Positions 47,396-56,213 of a stretch of DNA of 64,000 nt are shown here, piece after piece. Source of the DNA: CAYFZO01 sp964347615 (GTDB lineage Bacteria; Pseudomonadota; Gammaproteobacteria; Poriferisulfidales; Oxydemutatoraceae). The stretch's first letter is position 1, and each line of letters opens with the position of its first letter. The translations under genes were made by a program, and so were the position numbers. The stretch spans positions 70,167-134,166 of the forward strand of contig CAYFZO010000002.1 of the NCBI GenBank assembly GCA_964347615.1, given 5' to 3'. The notes beneath the pieces are model-generated. The model had not been told where the DNA came from, did not search any database, and saw only the letters and a program-made list of their open reading frames with translations.

Positions 47396-48736
47396 TCAGC
47401 GGGAAACCCTTCCGATCGCGCCTCTTCTTTGCGACTTGAGGTTCGCTTTCTTCAACAAGCCCTCGTATTGGTGCGACAACACGTAGGACTGCACTTGCGC
47501 CATGAAGTCCATGATGACGATGACGATAATCAGCAACGAGGTGCCGCCGAAATAAAAGGGGACGTTCCACGACAAGATCAAGAACTCCGGCAGCAGGCAC
47601 ACCAGCGTGATGTAAATCGCGCCGACCGCGGTCAGGCGGCTGATGATGCTGTCTATGTAGCGCGCGGTTTGCTCGCCCGGGCGGATGCCGGGAATGAAAG
47701 CGCCGCCGCGCTTGAGGTTGTCCGCGGTGTCGCGCGCGTCGAACACGATCGCGGTGTAGAAAAAGCAGAAAAATATAATCGCCAGAGCGTAAAAAACGAT
47801 GTAGAGGGGTTGCCCCGGCGACAACGCGGTCGCAAAACCGCCGAGCCACCCCAAGCCTTCGGCGTTGCCGAACCACTGCCCCAGCGTCGCCGGAAACAAG
47901 ATGATGCTCGACGCAAAGATCGGCGGGATGACGCCGGCCATGTTCAGCTTGAGCGGCAAGTGGCTCGATTGCGCCGCGTACATGCCGCGCTGGCGGCGCG
48001 CGTAATTGACGGTGACCCGCCGCTGCCCCCTTTCGACGAACACCACGAAACCCGTCACCGCGATGCTCAGGGCGAACAGGAGCATCACCAGCGCCACCGA
48101 CAATTCGCCGGTGTTGGCCAGTCCCAGGGTGCCGCCCGCGGCGGCAGGCAGACCGGCGACGATGCCGGCAAAGATGATGATCGAGATACCGTTGCCGATG
48201 CCGCGCTCGTTGATCTGCTCACCGAGCCACATCAGGAACATGGTGCCGGTCACCAGCGACACCGCGACGACGAAGATGAAGCCCGCACCCGCGACAAACG
48301 CAACGCCCTGGGTCTGCAAGGCGATGCCGACGCCGATCGCCTGAAAGGTCGCAAGCAGCACCGTGCCGTAACGGGTGTACTGCATGATGACGCGACGCCC
48401 GCGTTCGCCTTCCTTCTTCAGCTCCTTCAGCGAAGGCACCACCACGGTCATCAACTGCATGATGATCGACGCGGAGATGTACGGCATCACGCCGAGCGCA
48501 AACAAGCTCAGCCGTTCGAGCGCGCCGCCGGAAAACATGTTGAACAGATCGAGTATCGTGCCGCTGTTCTGGTCGAAGAACTGCGCCATCGCTTCAGGGT
48601 TGATTCCCGGCGCGGGAATGAAACTGCCGATGCGGTAGATGACGAGCACCATCAGCACGAAACCGATGCGCTTGCGCAACTCGCCGACGCGGTTCACTTT
48701 CGCCAGCGCGGCAAGCCCTTGCGGCGTCGTCGACAT
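47396..48736 (-). CDS. secY: SecY, protein translocase channel subunit
   Basis: 446 residues, ten hydrophobic segments. IGFVLMVLVIYRIGSFIPAP (TM1), FSGGALERLSLFALGVMPYI (plug/TM2 region) and the C-terminal cytoplasmic ALIIFFCFFYTAIVFDARD area are typical. With SecE/SecG it forms the inner-membrane channel. Its ATG overlaps the rplO stop as TGATG. Confidence 0.98.
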   Translation of the reverse strand: MSTTPQGLAALAKVNRVGELRKRIGFVLMVLVIYRIGSFIPAPGINPEAMAQFFDQNSGTILDLFNMFSGGALERLSLFALGVMPYISASIIMQLMTVVVPSLKELKKEGERGRRVIMQYTRYGTVLLATFQAIGVGIALQTQGVAFVAGAGFIFVVAVSLVTGTMFLMWLGEQINERGIGNGISIIIFAGIVAGLPAAAGGTLGLANTGELSVALVMLLFALSIAVTGFVVFVERGQRRVTVNYARRQRGMYAAQSSHLPLKLNMAGVIPPIFASSIILFPATLGQWFGNAEGLGWLGGFATALSPGQPLYIVFYALAIIFFCFFYTAIVFDARDTADNLKRGGAFIPGIRPGEQTARYIDSIISRLTAVGAIYITLVCLLPEFLILSWNVPFYFGGTSLLIIVIVIMDFMAQVQSYVLSHQYEGLLKKANLKSQRRGAIGRVSR

Positions 48737-49197
48737 CAGCCCGTACCTCCCTGTTCGGTTTCGATCCTGCCGCCGGCGCTTTCGATCGCTTTCGCCGCGC
48801 CCGCGGTGACGGCCAGCCCCCTGAGGGTAACCGGCTTGGTGATCTCGCCCGACAGAATCACCTTGATTCGCTTGGCCGTAGCGGGAACGAGCTTGGCCTT
48901 GCGCAGCGCCGCCGCGTCAATCACCGCGTCCTCGACCTGCGCCAGCTCGCGCAACCGCACCTCGGCGCTCAGCCCGGCACGCGGCGAACGAAAGCCGACT
49001 TTCGGCAAGCGCCGCTGCAACGGCATCTGTCCGCCTTCGAAACCGACGCGGGGCTTGCCGCCGGCGCGAGAACGCTGTCCTTTGTGCCCGCGCCCGCAGG
49101 TCTTGCCGACCCCCGAGCCGTTGCCGCGCCCGACGCGGCGGCGCGAGGTACGGCTGCCGGCGGCGGGCTTCAGCGAATTCAGCTTCAACTCAGGCAT
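48736..49197 (-). CDS. rplO: Ribosomal protein L15
   Basis: 153 residues. The Gly/Arg-rich N-terminus (RRVGRGNGSGVGKTCGRGHK and GQRSRAGGKPRVGFEGGQMP) threads into 23S rRNA; the C-terminal domain has VTLRGLAVTAGAAKAIESAG. Its ATG lies inside the last codons of rpmD (8-bp overlap). Confidence 0.98.
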   Translation of the reverse strand: MPELKLNSLKPAAGSRTSRRRVGRGNGSGVGKTCGRGHKGQRSRAGGKPRVGFEGGQMPLQRRLPKVGFRSPRAGLSAEVRLRELAQVEDAVIDAAALRKAKLVPATAKRIKVILSGEITKPVTLRGLAVTAGAAKAIESAGGRIETEQGGTG

Positions 49198-49372
49198 CTT
49201 CGACTTCCAGCATGTAGCGCACTTTGTTGATCATGCCCCGGTTCTGGGGCGTGTCCTCGACCACGACCGAGTGATGCGGCCGGCGAATCCCGAGTCCCCT
49301 GACGCAGGCTTGGTGGGTGCGCAACCTGCCGTTCAAGCTGCGCACCAAGGTAACTTTGAGTCGTCCTGCCAT
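49190..49372 (-). CDS. rpmD: Ribosomal protein L30
   Basis: 60 residues from the ATG at 49372 (MAGRLKVTLVRSLNGRLRTH). TQ-type GLGIRRPHHSVVVEDTPQNR and GMINKVRYMLEVED are characteristic. The short frame upstream to 49393 overlaps the rpsE end and is rejected. It overlaps rplO by 8 bp. Confidence 0.96.
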   Translation of the reverse strand: MAGRLKVTLVRSLNGRLRTHQACVRGLGIRRPHHSVVVEDTPQNRGMINKVRYMLEVEDA

Positions 49373-49389
49373 GATTGCACCGCCCGAGG

Positions 49390-49899
49390 TCAACCGGTGA
49401 AGACTTCCTTGACCTGCTTGCCGCGCTTGGCCGCAACCTGCTTCGGCGATTGCATCTGAGACAAGCCTTTGAACGTCGCGCGCACCACGTTGATCGAGTT
49501 GCGCGAACCGATGCTTTTGGCCAGAACGTCCTTGACGCCGAGCACTTCAAACACCGCGCGCATCGGGCCGCCGGCGATGATGCCGGTACCGGGGGAAGCC
49601 GGCTGGATGAACACCTTGGCGGCGCCGTGCCGACTGGTGATCGGATAATAGAACGTGCCGTCGCGCAACGGCACCTCGATCATCTTCTTGCGCGCCGCCT
49701 CCATGGCTTTCTGGATCGCCGGCGGCACTTCGCGGGCTTTGCCGTAGCCGAGACCCACCTTGCCCTCACCGTCGCCGACGACGGTCAGCGCGGTGAACCC
49801 GAACTGCCTGCCGCCCTTGATGACCTTGGCGACGCGGTTGACGGTTATCAGCTTCTCCAGATACCCGTCGGTCAACTCGGCTTTTTCTATGTTCGACAC
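49390..49899 (-). CDS. rpsE: Ribosomal protein S5
   Basis: 169 residues. The dsRNA-binding-like N-terminal domain is EKLITVNRVAKVIKGGRQFG, then GDGEGKVGLGYGKAREVPPA. The C-terminal domain has GGPMRAVFEVLGVKDVLAKS. Involved in decoding fidelity. 11 bp after rplR, 17 bp before rpmD. Confidence 0.98.
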   Translation of the reverse strand: MSNIEKAELTDGYLEKLITVNRVAKVIKGGRQFGFTALTVVGDGEGKVGLGYGKAREVPPAIQKAMEAARKKMIEVPLRDGTFYYPITSRHGAAKVFIQPASPGTGIIAGGPMRAVFEVLGVKDVLAKSIGSRNSINVVRATFKGLSQMQSPKQVAAKRGKQVKEVFTG

Positions 49900-49910
49900 A
49901 AGCCCCTCCT

Positions 49911-50270
49911 TCAGAACTTCAAGCCGTTGGCGCGCGCGGCTTCGGCCAGCGCCTTGACCCGTCCGTGATAACGAAAGCCGGAGCGGTCAAAACCGACTCG
50001 CTCGACGCCTTTCTCCAACGCCCGCTTGGCGATCGTCTCACCGACTTTCTCGGCGGCTTCGATCTTGCCGGGTTTCTTGAGCGCCTCCGCGAGCGCTTTC
50101 TCCAGCGTCGAAGCGCACGCCAACGTCGTGCCGCCGTCGGGCGCAATGACCTGAGCGTAGATGTGCCGCGGCGTGCGGTTGACGCACAAGCGGTGAACCT
50201 TCAGCTCGGACGCGCCCGAACGCATCTTGCGCGCGCGCCTCAGCCGGGTGTTTTTCTTGTCCAGCTTCAT
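49911..50270 (-). CDS. rplR: Ribosomal protein L18
   Basis: 119 residues. MKLDKKNTRLRRARKMRSGA, RLCVNRTPRHIYAQVIAPDG and the C-terminal FDRSGFRYHGRVKALAEAAR are conserved 5S-binding parts. The start overlaps the rplF stop as TAATG. Confidence 0.98.
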   Translation of the reverse strand: MKLDKKNTRLRRARKMRSGASELKVHRLCVNRTPRHIYAQVIAPDGGTTLACASTLEKALAEALKKPGKIEAAEKVGETIAKRALEKGVERVGFDRSGFRYHGRVKALAEAARANGLKF

Positions 50271-50797
50271 TACTTCTTCTTGCCTTCCTTGCGCAGCAGC
50301 CGCTCGTCCGCGTAGCGAACGCCCTTGCCCTTGTACGGCTCGGGGGGGCGAAAGGCGCGGATCTCGGAAGCGGCCTGACCGACCACCTGCTTGTCGACGC
50401 CCTTGAGAACGACCTCGGTCTGACTCGGCGTCTCGGCTTTCACCTCATCGGGCAGACGGTAGGTAATCGAATGCGAGTGGCCGAGCTGCAAGTGGAGTGC
50501 CCTGCCTTTCAGCTGCGCGCGGTAACCGACGCCCTGCAATATCAGCCTCTTCTCGAACCCCTTGGTCACGCCGATGATCATGTTCACCAGCGCCGCCCGC
50601 ACCGTTCCGGCCAAAGCCTTCGCGTCCGGCTCGCGCGCGCGAAACGAGAGCGAGTTCCCTTCCCGCAGGCATTCGACGTGCTTGTGCAGCGGCAACGTTA
50701 TTTCACCGTTCGGCCCCTTCAAGTGCAAATCGTCGTCCGAAATTCGCAGCTTGACGCCGGCGGGTATTTCAATCGGTTTTTCAGAAGATCTGGTCAT
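50270..50797 (-). CDS. rplF: Ribosomal protein L6
   Basis: 175 residues from the ATG at 50797, with AGGACAGGAAA just upstream; the extension to 50824 runs into rpsH and is rejected. KPIEIPAGVKLRISDDDLHL and the C-terminal PEPYKGKGVRYADE motif identify L6, which sits near the GTPase-associated centre. Confidence 0.97.
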   Translation of the reverse strand: MTRSSEKPIEIPAGVKLRISDDDLHLKGPNGEITLPLHKHVECLREGNSLSFRAREPDAKALAGTVRAALVNMIIGVTKGFEKRLILQGVGYRAQLKGRALHLQLGHSHSITYRLPDEVKAETPSQTEVVLKGVDKQVVGQAASEIRAFRPPEPYKGKGVRYADERLLRKEGKKK

Positions 50798-50808
50798 TTT
50801 CCTGTCCT

Positions 50809-51198
50809 CTACTCGATGACGCACAAGACTTCGCCGCCCTGGCGTTTTTCGCGGGCTTCGCGGTCGCTCATCACGCCCTGCGGCGTTGAAATCACCGCGA
50901 CTCCCATGCCGCCGAGCACCCTCGGCAGTTCGTCGGCACCGCGATAAACGCGCAAGCCCGGTCTGCTGACCCGCCTGATGCGCGCAATCACCGGCGTCTC
51001 GTCATGGTACTTCAGCTTGAACACCATCCGCGGCTTGCCGTCCTGCTCCTCGTTGCGGTAAGACTCGATGTAGCCTTCCCGCTGCAACACTTCGGCGATT
51101 GCGCCTTTCAGCCGCGAAGCGGGCATCGCCACTTCCTTGTCTCCGATCATCTGCGCGTTGCGGATGCGCGTCAGCATATCGGCTATTGGGTCGCTCAT
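50809..51198 (-). CDS. rpsH: Ribosomal protein S8
   Basis: 129 residues from the ATG at 51198 (MSDPIADMLTRIRNAQMIG); a GTG at 51204 is a less likely start. The C-terminal STPQGVMSDREAREKRQGGE is the conserved 16S-binding loop. In relatives S8 represses the spc operon by binding near rplE mRNA. Confidence 0.97.
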   Translation of the reverse strand: MSDPIADMLTRIRNAQMIGDKEVAMPASRLKGAIAEVLQREGYIESYRNEEQDGKPRMVFKLKYHDETPVIARIRRVSRPGLRVYRGADELPRVLGGMGVAVISTPQGVMSDREAREKRQGGEVLCVIE

Positions 51199-51211
51199 GC
51201 TCACGTCTTGT

Positions 51212-51517
51212 TCACCAACTCGCCTTGACCAGACCGGGAACGTCTCCCGCCATCGCGTGCTCGCGCAGCTTGTTTCGCGCCAAGCCGAACTTGCGGTAAT
51301 AGCCGCGCGGCCTGCCGGTCAATCGGCAACGGTTGCGCAAACGGCAGGGGCTCGCGTTGCGCGGCAGCTTTTGCAGCGCACTCACCGCTTCGGCGCGTTC
51401 CTCGGAGGAGCTCCGGGGATTGCGGATCAGCTCTTTCAGTTCGGCACGCTTGTTCTTGTATTTCGCAACCACTTTGGCGCGCTTGATTTCTCTCTGTACC
51501 ATCGAAACCTTGGCCAT
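51212..51517 (-). CDS. rpsN: Ribosomal protein S14
   Basis: 101 residues, the long zinc-free type (no CxxC). MAKVSMVQREIKRAKVVAKY and CRLTGRPRGYYRKFGLARNK are conserved. Lies between rplE and rpsH with short gaps. Confidence 0.98.
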   Translation of the reverse strand: MAKVSMVQREIKRAKVVAKYKNKRAELKELIRNPRSSSEERAEAVSALQKLPRNASPCRLRNRCRLTGRPRGYYRKFGLARNKLREHAMAGDVPGLVKASW

Positions 51518-51520
51518 GAC

Positions 51521-52084
51521 CTACCTCCTCGCTTGAAGCGGAAACTTGAACCCCTCAAGCAGCGCTCGCGCTTCTTCGTCGGTGGTCGCGGTGGTCGTCA
51601 TCGTAACGTCGAGACCGCGCAGATGATCTATCTTGTCGTAATCGATCTCGGGAAAGACGATCTGTTCGCTGATGCCGAAGCTGTAGTTGCCGCGACCGTC
51701 GAAAGCCTTGTCGCTGAACCCGCGAAAGTCCCGGATCCTGGGAATGGCAATCCTGATCAGGCGATCCAGGAACTCATACATGCGGTCGCGCCTGAGAGTC
51801 GCCTTGCAGCCGACCGGCCAGCCTTCGCGGACGCTGAACGCGGCGATCGACTTGCGCGCGCGCGTCACCACCGGCTTTTGCCCGCAGATCCTGGCCAGGT
51901 CGTCGAGCGCCGAAGCCATCACGTTCTTGTCGCGCGCGCCCTCGCCCAAGCCCATGTTGACCGTGATCTTGGTCAGGCGCGGCACCCGCATCGGATTCTT
52001 GAAACCGAGCCGTTTCATGACCTCCGGGGCGATGACCTCACGGTACTCCTGCTGAAGCGCGGGCGTTGCGGAATCTTGTTTCAC
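51521..52084 (-). CDS. rplE: Ribosomal protein L5
   Basis: 187 residues from a GTG at 52084 with GGAGGAGGG seven nt upstream; the longer frame to 52135 overlaps rplX. RVPRLTKITVNMGLGEGARD, KPVVTRARKSIAAFSVREGW and the 5S-contact FRGFSDKAFDGRGNYSFGI are diagnostic. Part of the central protuberance. Confidence 0.96.
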   Translation of the reverse strand: MKQDSATPALQQEYREVIAPEVMKRLGFKNPMRVPRLTKITVNMGLGEGARDKNVMASALDDLARICGQKPVVTRARKSIAAFSVREGWPVGCKATLRRDRMYEFLDRLIRIAIPRIRDFRGFSDKAFDGRGNYSFGISEQIVFPEIDYDKIDHLRGLDVTMTTTATTDEEARALLEGFKFPLQARR

Positions 52085-52101
52085 GTCGTTCCCTCCTCCG
52101 C

Positions 52102-52413
52102 TCAGTCTATCTTTTCGCCGCTGGACTTGAAGCAACGGATTTTGCCGCCGTCGTCAAGCACCTTGAACCGGACGCGGTCGCCCTTGCCCGAAGTCGGGTT
52201 GAAGATCATCACGTTGGAAATATGCAACGGCTTTTCCTTCTCGATGATGCCTCCGGCCTCGCCCGTGTTCGGATTCGGGGTGACCGCTTTTTTCACGACG
52301 TTGACGTTGTCCACGGTCACTTTCTCACCTTGAACCGCCGACACTTTCCCGCGGCGGCCTTTGTCCTTGCCGGCGATGACGATGACCTCGTCGCCTTTTT
52401 TGATTCGTTTCAC
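52102..52413 (-). CDS. rplX: Ribosomal protein L24
   Basis: 103 residues. N-terminal KOW motif (GDEVIVIAGKDKGRRGKV), then VNVVKKAVTPNPNTGEAGGI and IEKEKPLHISNVMIFNPTSG. Assembly initiator of the large subunit; 12 bp after rplN. Confidence 0.98.
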   Translation of the reverse strand: MKRIKKGDEVIVIAGKDKGRRGKVSAVQGEKVTVDNVNVVKKAVTPNPNTGEAGGIIEKEKPLHISNVMIFNPTSGKGDRVRFKVLDDGGKIRCFKSSGEKID

Positions 52414-52425
52414 GGCTCTTTTCCT

Positions 52426-52794
52426 TCATAACACTTCGGGTGCAAGCGAAACGATCTTCATGAACCGCTCGCTCCTGAGTTCACGCGTGACGGGGCCGAA
52501 GATGCGGGTGCCGACCGGCTGCATCTGAGCGGTCAAGAGCACCGCCGCGTTGTCGTCGAAACGTATCAACGAGCCGTCGGGACGGCGCACGCCCTTCGCG
52601 GTGCGCACGACGATGGCGTTGTACACCTCGCCCTTCTTGACGCGCCCGCGCGGAATCGCGTCCTTGATGCTGACCTTGATGACGTCGCCGATGCCGGCGT
52701 AGCGCCGCCGCGACCCGCCCAGCACCTTGATGCACTGCACCTTGCGCGCGCCGCTGTTGTCGGCCACGCCCAATACCGTTTGCATCTGTATCAT
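52426..52794 (-). CDS. rplN: Ribosomal protein L14
   Basis: 122 residues. MIQMQTVLGVADNSGARKVQ, KGEVYNAIVVRTAKGVRRPD and GTRIFGPVTRELRSERFMKI are near-invariant. First gene of the classical spc operon; 24 bp after rpsQ. Confidence 0.98.
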   Translation of the reverse strand: MIQMQTVLGVADNSGARKVQCIKVLGGSRRRYAGIGDVIKVSIKDAIPRGRVKKGEVYNAIVVRTAKGVRRPDGSLIRFDDNAAVLLTAQMQPVGTRIFGPVTRELRSERFMKIVSLAPEVL

Positions 52795-52818
52795 CGCTCA
52801 AGCTCTCCGGAACCGCGG

Positions 52819-53121
52819 CTACTCGGCCTTCTCGACGACGCGCGACAACTTCCACGCCTTGGTCTTGGAAAACGGCCGGCACGCAACGATCGAGACGACG
52901 TCGCCGACGCCGCATTCCTCGTTCTCGTCGTGCGCGTGCAGCTTGGTTGTGCGCGTCATGTACTTCCCGTACATCGGATGCTTGACCCGGCGACGAACCA
53001 GAACGGTGATGGTCTTGCTCATCTTCTTGCTGATGACGCTGCCGATAATCGAACGTTCGCCCACGGCGTTCTCGGCGTTCTCGGCGTTCTCGGCGTTCTT
53101 GTTCACTGCGTCGTCACTCAC
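52819..53121 (-). CDS. rpsQ: Ribosomal protein S17 with short repetitive N-terminal extension
   Basis: 100 residues against about 84 normally. The core is normal (IIGSVISKKMSKTITVLVRR, HDENEECGVGDVVSI). The extra N-terminal residues contain three NAE units (KNAENAENAENAV) encoded by a 9-bp TTCTCGGCG repeat. A later in-frame start before the core is not evident, so the extension is probably translated. Confidence 0.95.
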   Translation of the reverse strand: MSDDAVNKNAENAENAENAVGERSIIGSVISKKMSKTITVLVRRRVKHPMYGKYMTRTTKLHAHDENEECGVGDVVSIVACRPFSKTKAWKLSRVVEKAE

Positions 53122-53124
53122 GGC

Positions 53125-53328
53125 TCATTCCTCCCCGGCAAGCGACTTTTCGTTGATGACCGTGAGTATCCGCGCGACGTCGCGGCGATTCCTCTTCAGG
53201 TGGTCGCTCTTGAACGTCTGCCCGGTACGCCCCTGCATACGCAGATTGAATTGTTGACGGCGCAGCTCCGCGAGCTGGTCGCGCAGCCCTTGAACGTCGT
53301 CGCTTCTGAGTTCCGAAGCTTTCATCAC
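53125..53328 (-). CDS. rpmC: Ribosomal protein L29
   Basis: 67 residues (66 if the second ATG at 53325 is used). ASELRSDDVQGLRDQLAELR and the RRDVARILTVINEK end form the two-helix hairpin at the exit tunnel. Overlaps the rplP stop by four bases. Confidence 0.97.
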   Translation of the reverse strand: MMKASELRSDDVQGLRDQLAELRRQQFNLRMQGRTGQTFKSDHLKRNRRDVARILTVINEKSLAGEE

Positions 53329-53738
53329 ATCAACCCCCTGTGCGTGAACGTGGTCTTGACCGGCAATTTGGCCGCGGCCCTCCTGAACGCCTCACGCGCG
53401 ACGCCTTCGTCAACGCCTTCCATTTCGTACAGCATCCTGCCGGGTTGCACCAGCGCCACCCAGTACTCGACGTTGCCCTTGCCTTTGCCCTGGCGGACTT
53501 CGAGCGGCTTCTTGGTGATCGGCTTGTCCGGAAAGATACGGATCCAGATCTTGCCACCGCGCTTGATGTAACGGGTCATCGCGCGCCGCGCGGCTTCGAT
53601 CTGGCGCGCGGTTATCCGCCCGCGCTCGACCGACTTCAGGCCGAACTCGCCGAAGCTCACCTTGTTGCCGGTAAAAGCAAGCCCGCGATTCCTGCCCTTG
53701 TGGGTCTTCTTGTACTTTGTTTTCTTCGGTTGTAACAT
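53325..53738 (-). CDS. rplP: Ribosomal protein L16
   Basis: 137 residues. MLQPKKTKYKKTHKGRNRGL, ARRAMTRYIKRGGKIWIRIF and FPDKPITKKPLEVRQGKGKG are conserved. It organises the tRNA-binding sites of the large subunit. Confidence 0.98.
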   Translation of the reverse strand: MLQPKKTKYKKTHKGRNRGLAFTGNKVSFGEFGLKSVERGRITARQIEAARRAMTRYIKRGGKIWIRIFPDKPITKKPLEVRQGKGKGNVEYWVALVQPGRMLYEMEGVDEGVAREAFRRAAAKLPVKTTFTHRGLM

Positions 53739-53762
53739 CTTCGTAAGCTCGGGCGTCTGACC

Positions 53763-54443
53763 TCAGGACGCTTTCTTCGGGGCGCCAGGAACCGCTTGAG
53801 GCCCCGCGTCGTCGCTGCCGTCCTTGTAAATCCAGACCTTGACGCCGATAACCCCGTAAGTCGTGTTGGCTTCGGCCAAGCCGTAGTCGATATCGGCCGA
53901 TAAGGTGTGCAACGGCACGCGACCTTCCCGGTACCATTCGGTGCGTGCGATCTCGGCCCCGTTCAAACGCCCCGCAACGCAAATCTTGACGCCGGCGGCG
54001 CCGAGCCGCAGCGCGTTCTGCACCGCGCGCTTCAGCGCGCGACGGAACATAATCCGCCTCTCCAACTGCTGCGCGACGCTTTCGGCGACGAGGCGGGCGT
54101 CGATCTCGGGCTTCCTGATCTCCTCGATGTTGATTCTCACGTCGTTGAGATTCAGTCCCATCTTGCGCGCGACGATGCGCCGCAACGCTTCGACGTCCTC
54201 GCCTTTCTTGCCGATCACGATGCCCGGGCGCGCGGTGTGAATAATGACGTGGGCCATGCGCGAAGGTCGCTTGATCTCTATGCGGCTGACCGAAGCCTGC
54301 GCCAGCTTCTTGCGCAGGTATTCGCGAACCGCGATGTCGCTGTGCAATATGCTGGTGTAGTTGCTGCCTTCCGCGTACCATTTCGACGTCCACTCGGACG
54401 CAACCCCCAGCCTGAAACCCATCGGATGTACTTTCTGTCCCAT
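53763..54443 (-). CDS. rpsC: Ribosomal protein S3
   Basis: 226 residues. MGQKVHPMGFRLGVASEWTS, the KH loop VIGKKGEDVE, and the C-terminal domain with REGRVPLHTLSADIDYG. Lines the mRNA entry tunnel. 10 bp after rplV. Confidence 0.98.
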   Translation of the reverse strand: MGQKVHPMGFRLGVASEWTSKWYAEGSNYTSILHSDIAVREYLRKKLAQASVSRIEIKRPSRMAHVIIHTARPGIVIGKKGEDVEALRRIVARKMGLNLNDVRINIEEIRKPEIDARLVAESVAQQLERRIMFRRALKRAVQNALRLGAAGVKICVAGRLNGAEIARTEWYREGRVPLHTLSADIDYGLAEANTTYGVIGVKVWIYKDGSDDAGPQAVPGAPKKAS

Positions 54444-54453
54444 CTCCTCCTCC

Positions 54454-54789
54454 CTATTCGTCGGTGACGACCAAGCTGACGTTGCTGGTTCTCTTCATGA
54501 CGTCGGAGGCGTGTCCCCGCGCGCGCGCCTTGTAACGCTTGTAGGTCGGCCCCTGGTCGACGCAGATGCGGCTGACCCTGAGTTCGTCCACGTCGGCGCC
54601 GTGGTTGTGTTCGGCGTTCGCCAACGCCGACTCAAGCAGTTTCCTGATCAAGAAAGCGCCTTTCTTGCTGCTGAACTCAAGCACTTCCAAGGCGTCGCCG
54701 ACCCCGAGTCCGCGCACCTGGTCGGCAACCAGCCGGCACTTCTGCGGCGATATGCGGGCTGCCCTCAATTTAGCCGACGTTTCCATCAC
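54454..54789 (-). CDS. rplV: Ribosomal protein L22
   Basis: 111 residues. LRAARISPQKCRLVADQVRG, NAEHNHGADVDELRVSRICV and the tunnel hairpin RYKARARGHASDVMKRTSN, the loop where macrolide-resistance changes arise. Overlaps the rpsS stop by four bases. Confidence 0.98.
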   Translation of the reverse strand: MMETSAKLRAARISPQKCRLVADQVRGLGVGDALEVLEFSSKKGAFLIRKLLESALANAEHNHGADVDELRVSRICVDQGPTYKRYKARARGHASDVMKRTSNVSLVVTDE

Positions 54790-55064
54790 ACCGTCTTCGC
54801 CTTGCGATCCCCGGAATGCATCTTGAACGTACGGGTCAACGCGAATTCACCCAACTTGTGACCCACCATGTTTTCGGAAATGAAAACCGGCACGTGGTTG
54901 CGTCCGTTGTGCACCGCAATCGTCAGCCCCACCATCTCGGGCACGATCATCGAACGGCGCGACCAGGTCTTGATCGGGCGCTTGTCCCTTCTTTCCGAAG
55001 CCTGCAACACCTTCTTCATCAGGTGGTCGTCGACAAAAGGGCCTTTTCTAAGGGAACGCGGCAT
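54786..55064 (-). CDS. rpsS: Ribosomal protein S19
   Basis: 92 residues from the ATG at 55064 (MPRSLRKGPFVDDHLMKKVL). RPIKTWSRRSMIVPEMVGLT and ENMVGHKLGEFALTRTFK are conserved. The longer frame to 55340 runs antisense to nothing but overlaps rplB in another frame and is rejected. Confidence 0.97.
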   Translation of the reverse strand: MPRSLRKGPFVDDHLMKKVLQASERRDKRPIKTWSRRSMIVPEMVGLTIAVHNGRNHVPVFISENMVGHKLGEFALTRTFKMHSGDRKAKTV

Positions 55065-55075
55065 CACTTCCTCCG

Positions 55076-55906
55076 TCATTTCTTCCTGCGACGCACAATC
55101 ATGCCGTCGGTGCGCTTGTTGTTTCGCGTTCTGAAGCCTTTGGTCGGCTTGCCCCACGGGGTTACGGGATGGCGGCCTCCGGAAGTCTTGCCTTCGCCGC
55201 CGCCGTGCGGATGGTCGACCGGGTTCATCACGACGCCGCGCACCGTCGGGCGCACGCCGCGCCACCGCTTGGCGCCGGCTTTGCCCAGCTTGCGCAGGCT
55301 GTGCTGGATATTGCCGACCTCGCCGATCGTCGCCCGGCAATCGAGCGTCACCTTGCGCACTTCGCCCGAGCGCAAACGCAAAGTCGCGTAATTGCCCTCG
55401 CGCGCGACGTACTGAACCGAACTGCCCGCCGCACGTGCCAGCTGCGCGCCTTTGCCCGGCTTCATTTCAACGCAGTGCACCACGCTACCGACCGGCAGCC
55501 TACGCAACGGCATCGCGTTGCCGGCCTTGACCGCAACGTCGTCGCCCGACGCCACGGTGTCGCCCGACTTCACGCCCGCCGGAGAAATGATGTAGCGCCG
55601 CTCGCCGTCGGGGTACAGCACCAGCGCGATGTTTGCGCTGCGATTCGGATCGTACTCGATGCGTTCGACGCGCCCTTCGAGGCCGTCCTTGTCGCGCTTG
55701 AAGTCGATCACCCGATAACGTCGCTTGTGCCCGCCGCCGACGTGACGGGTGGTGATGCGTCCGGCGTTGTTGCGTCCGCCCGTCTTCTTGGCGCCCGAAA
55801 CCAGAGGCGAAAACGGCTTGCCTTTGTGCAGGGACTTGTCCGCAACCTTGACCGCGAAACGCCTGCCCGGCGAAGTCGGTTTCAACTTGACGACCGATGA
55901 AGCCAT
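55076..55906 (-). CDS. rplB: Ribosomal protein L2
   Basis: 276 residues. KKTGGRNNAGRITTRHVGGG near the N-terminus, the peptidyl-transferase-proximal segment MNPVDHPHGGGEGKTSGGRH with the conserved histidine, and a basic C-terminus ending RRRKK. 11 bp before rpsS. Confidence 0.98.
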   Translation of the reverse strand: MASSVVKLKPTSPGRRFAVKVADKSLHKGKPFSPLVSGAKKTGGRNNAGRITTRHVGGGHKRRYRVIDFKRDKDGLEGRVERIEYDPNRSANIALVLYPDGERRYIISPAGVKSGDTVASGDDVAVKAGNAMPLRRLPVGSVVHCVEMKPGKGAQLARAAGSSVQYVAREGNYATLRLRSGEVRKVTLDCRATIGEVGNIQHSLRKLGKAGAKRWRGVRPTVRGVVMNPVDHPHGGGEGKTSGGRHPVTPWGKPTKGFRTRNNKRTDGMIVRRRKK

Positions 55907-55916
55907 GCTCGTTCCC

Positions 55917-56213
55917 TCACTCGGTCCCGCCGAGTTGAATATCGTCGCCTTCCGCCAGCGCGACGTAGGCTTTCTTCCAATGCTTGCGCCGCCCGCGACG
56001 ACGGCCCGCCCCTTTTTTCTTGCCCCGCATATTGATCACGCTGACTCTCACGACCTCGACCTCGAACAGCCATTCGACCGCGGCTTTCACTTCGCTCTTG
56101 GTCGCGTCCGGCAAAACCTTGAAAGCGTGGCAGCGCACGTCGTCGGCGAGCTTCGTCGCCTTCTCAGACACGTGCGGAGCAATCAGCACCTGGGACAAAC
56201 GGTCCTGGTTCAC
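55917..56213 (-). CDS. rplW: Ribosomal protein L23
   Basis: 98 residues from a GTG at 56213 that overlaps the rplD stop as GTGA. LSQVLIAPHVSEKATKLADD and AVEWLFEVEVVRVSVINMRG identify L23, the exit-tunnel docking site for SRP and trigger factor. The extension to 56234 lies within rplD. Confidence 0.96.
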   Translation of the reverse strand: MNQDRLSQVLIAPHVSEKATKLADDVRCHAFKVLPDATKSEVKAAVEWLFEVEVVRVSVINMRGKKKGAGRRRGRRKHWKKAYVALAEGDDIQLGGTE

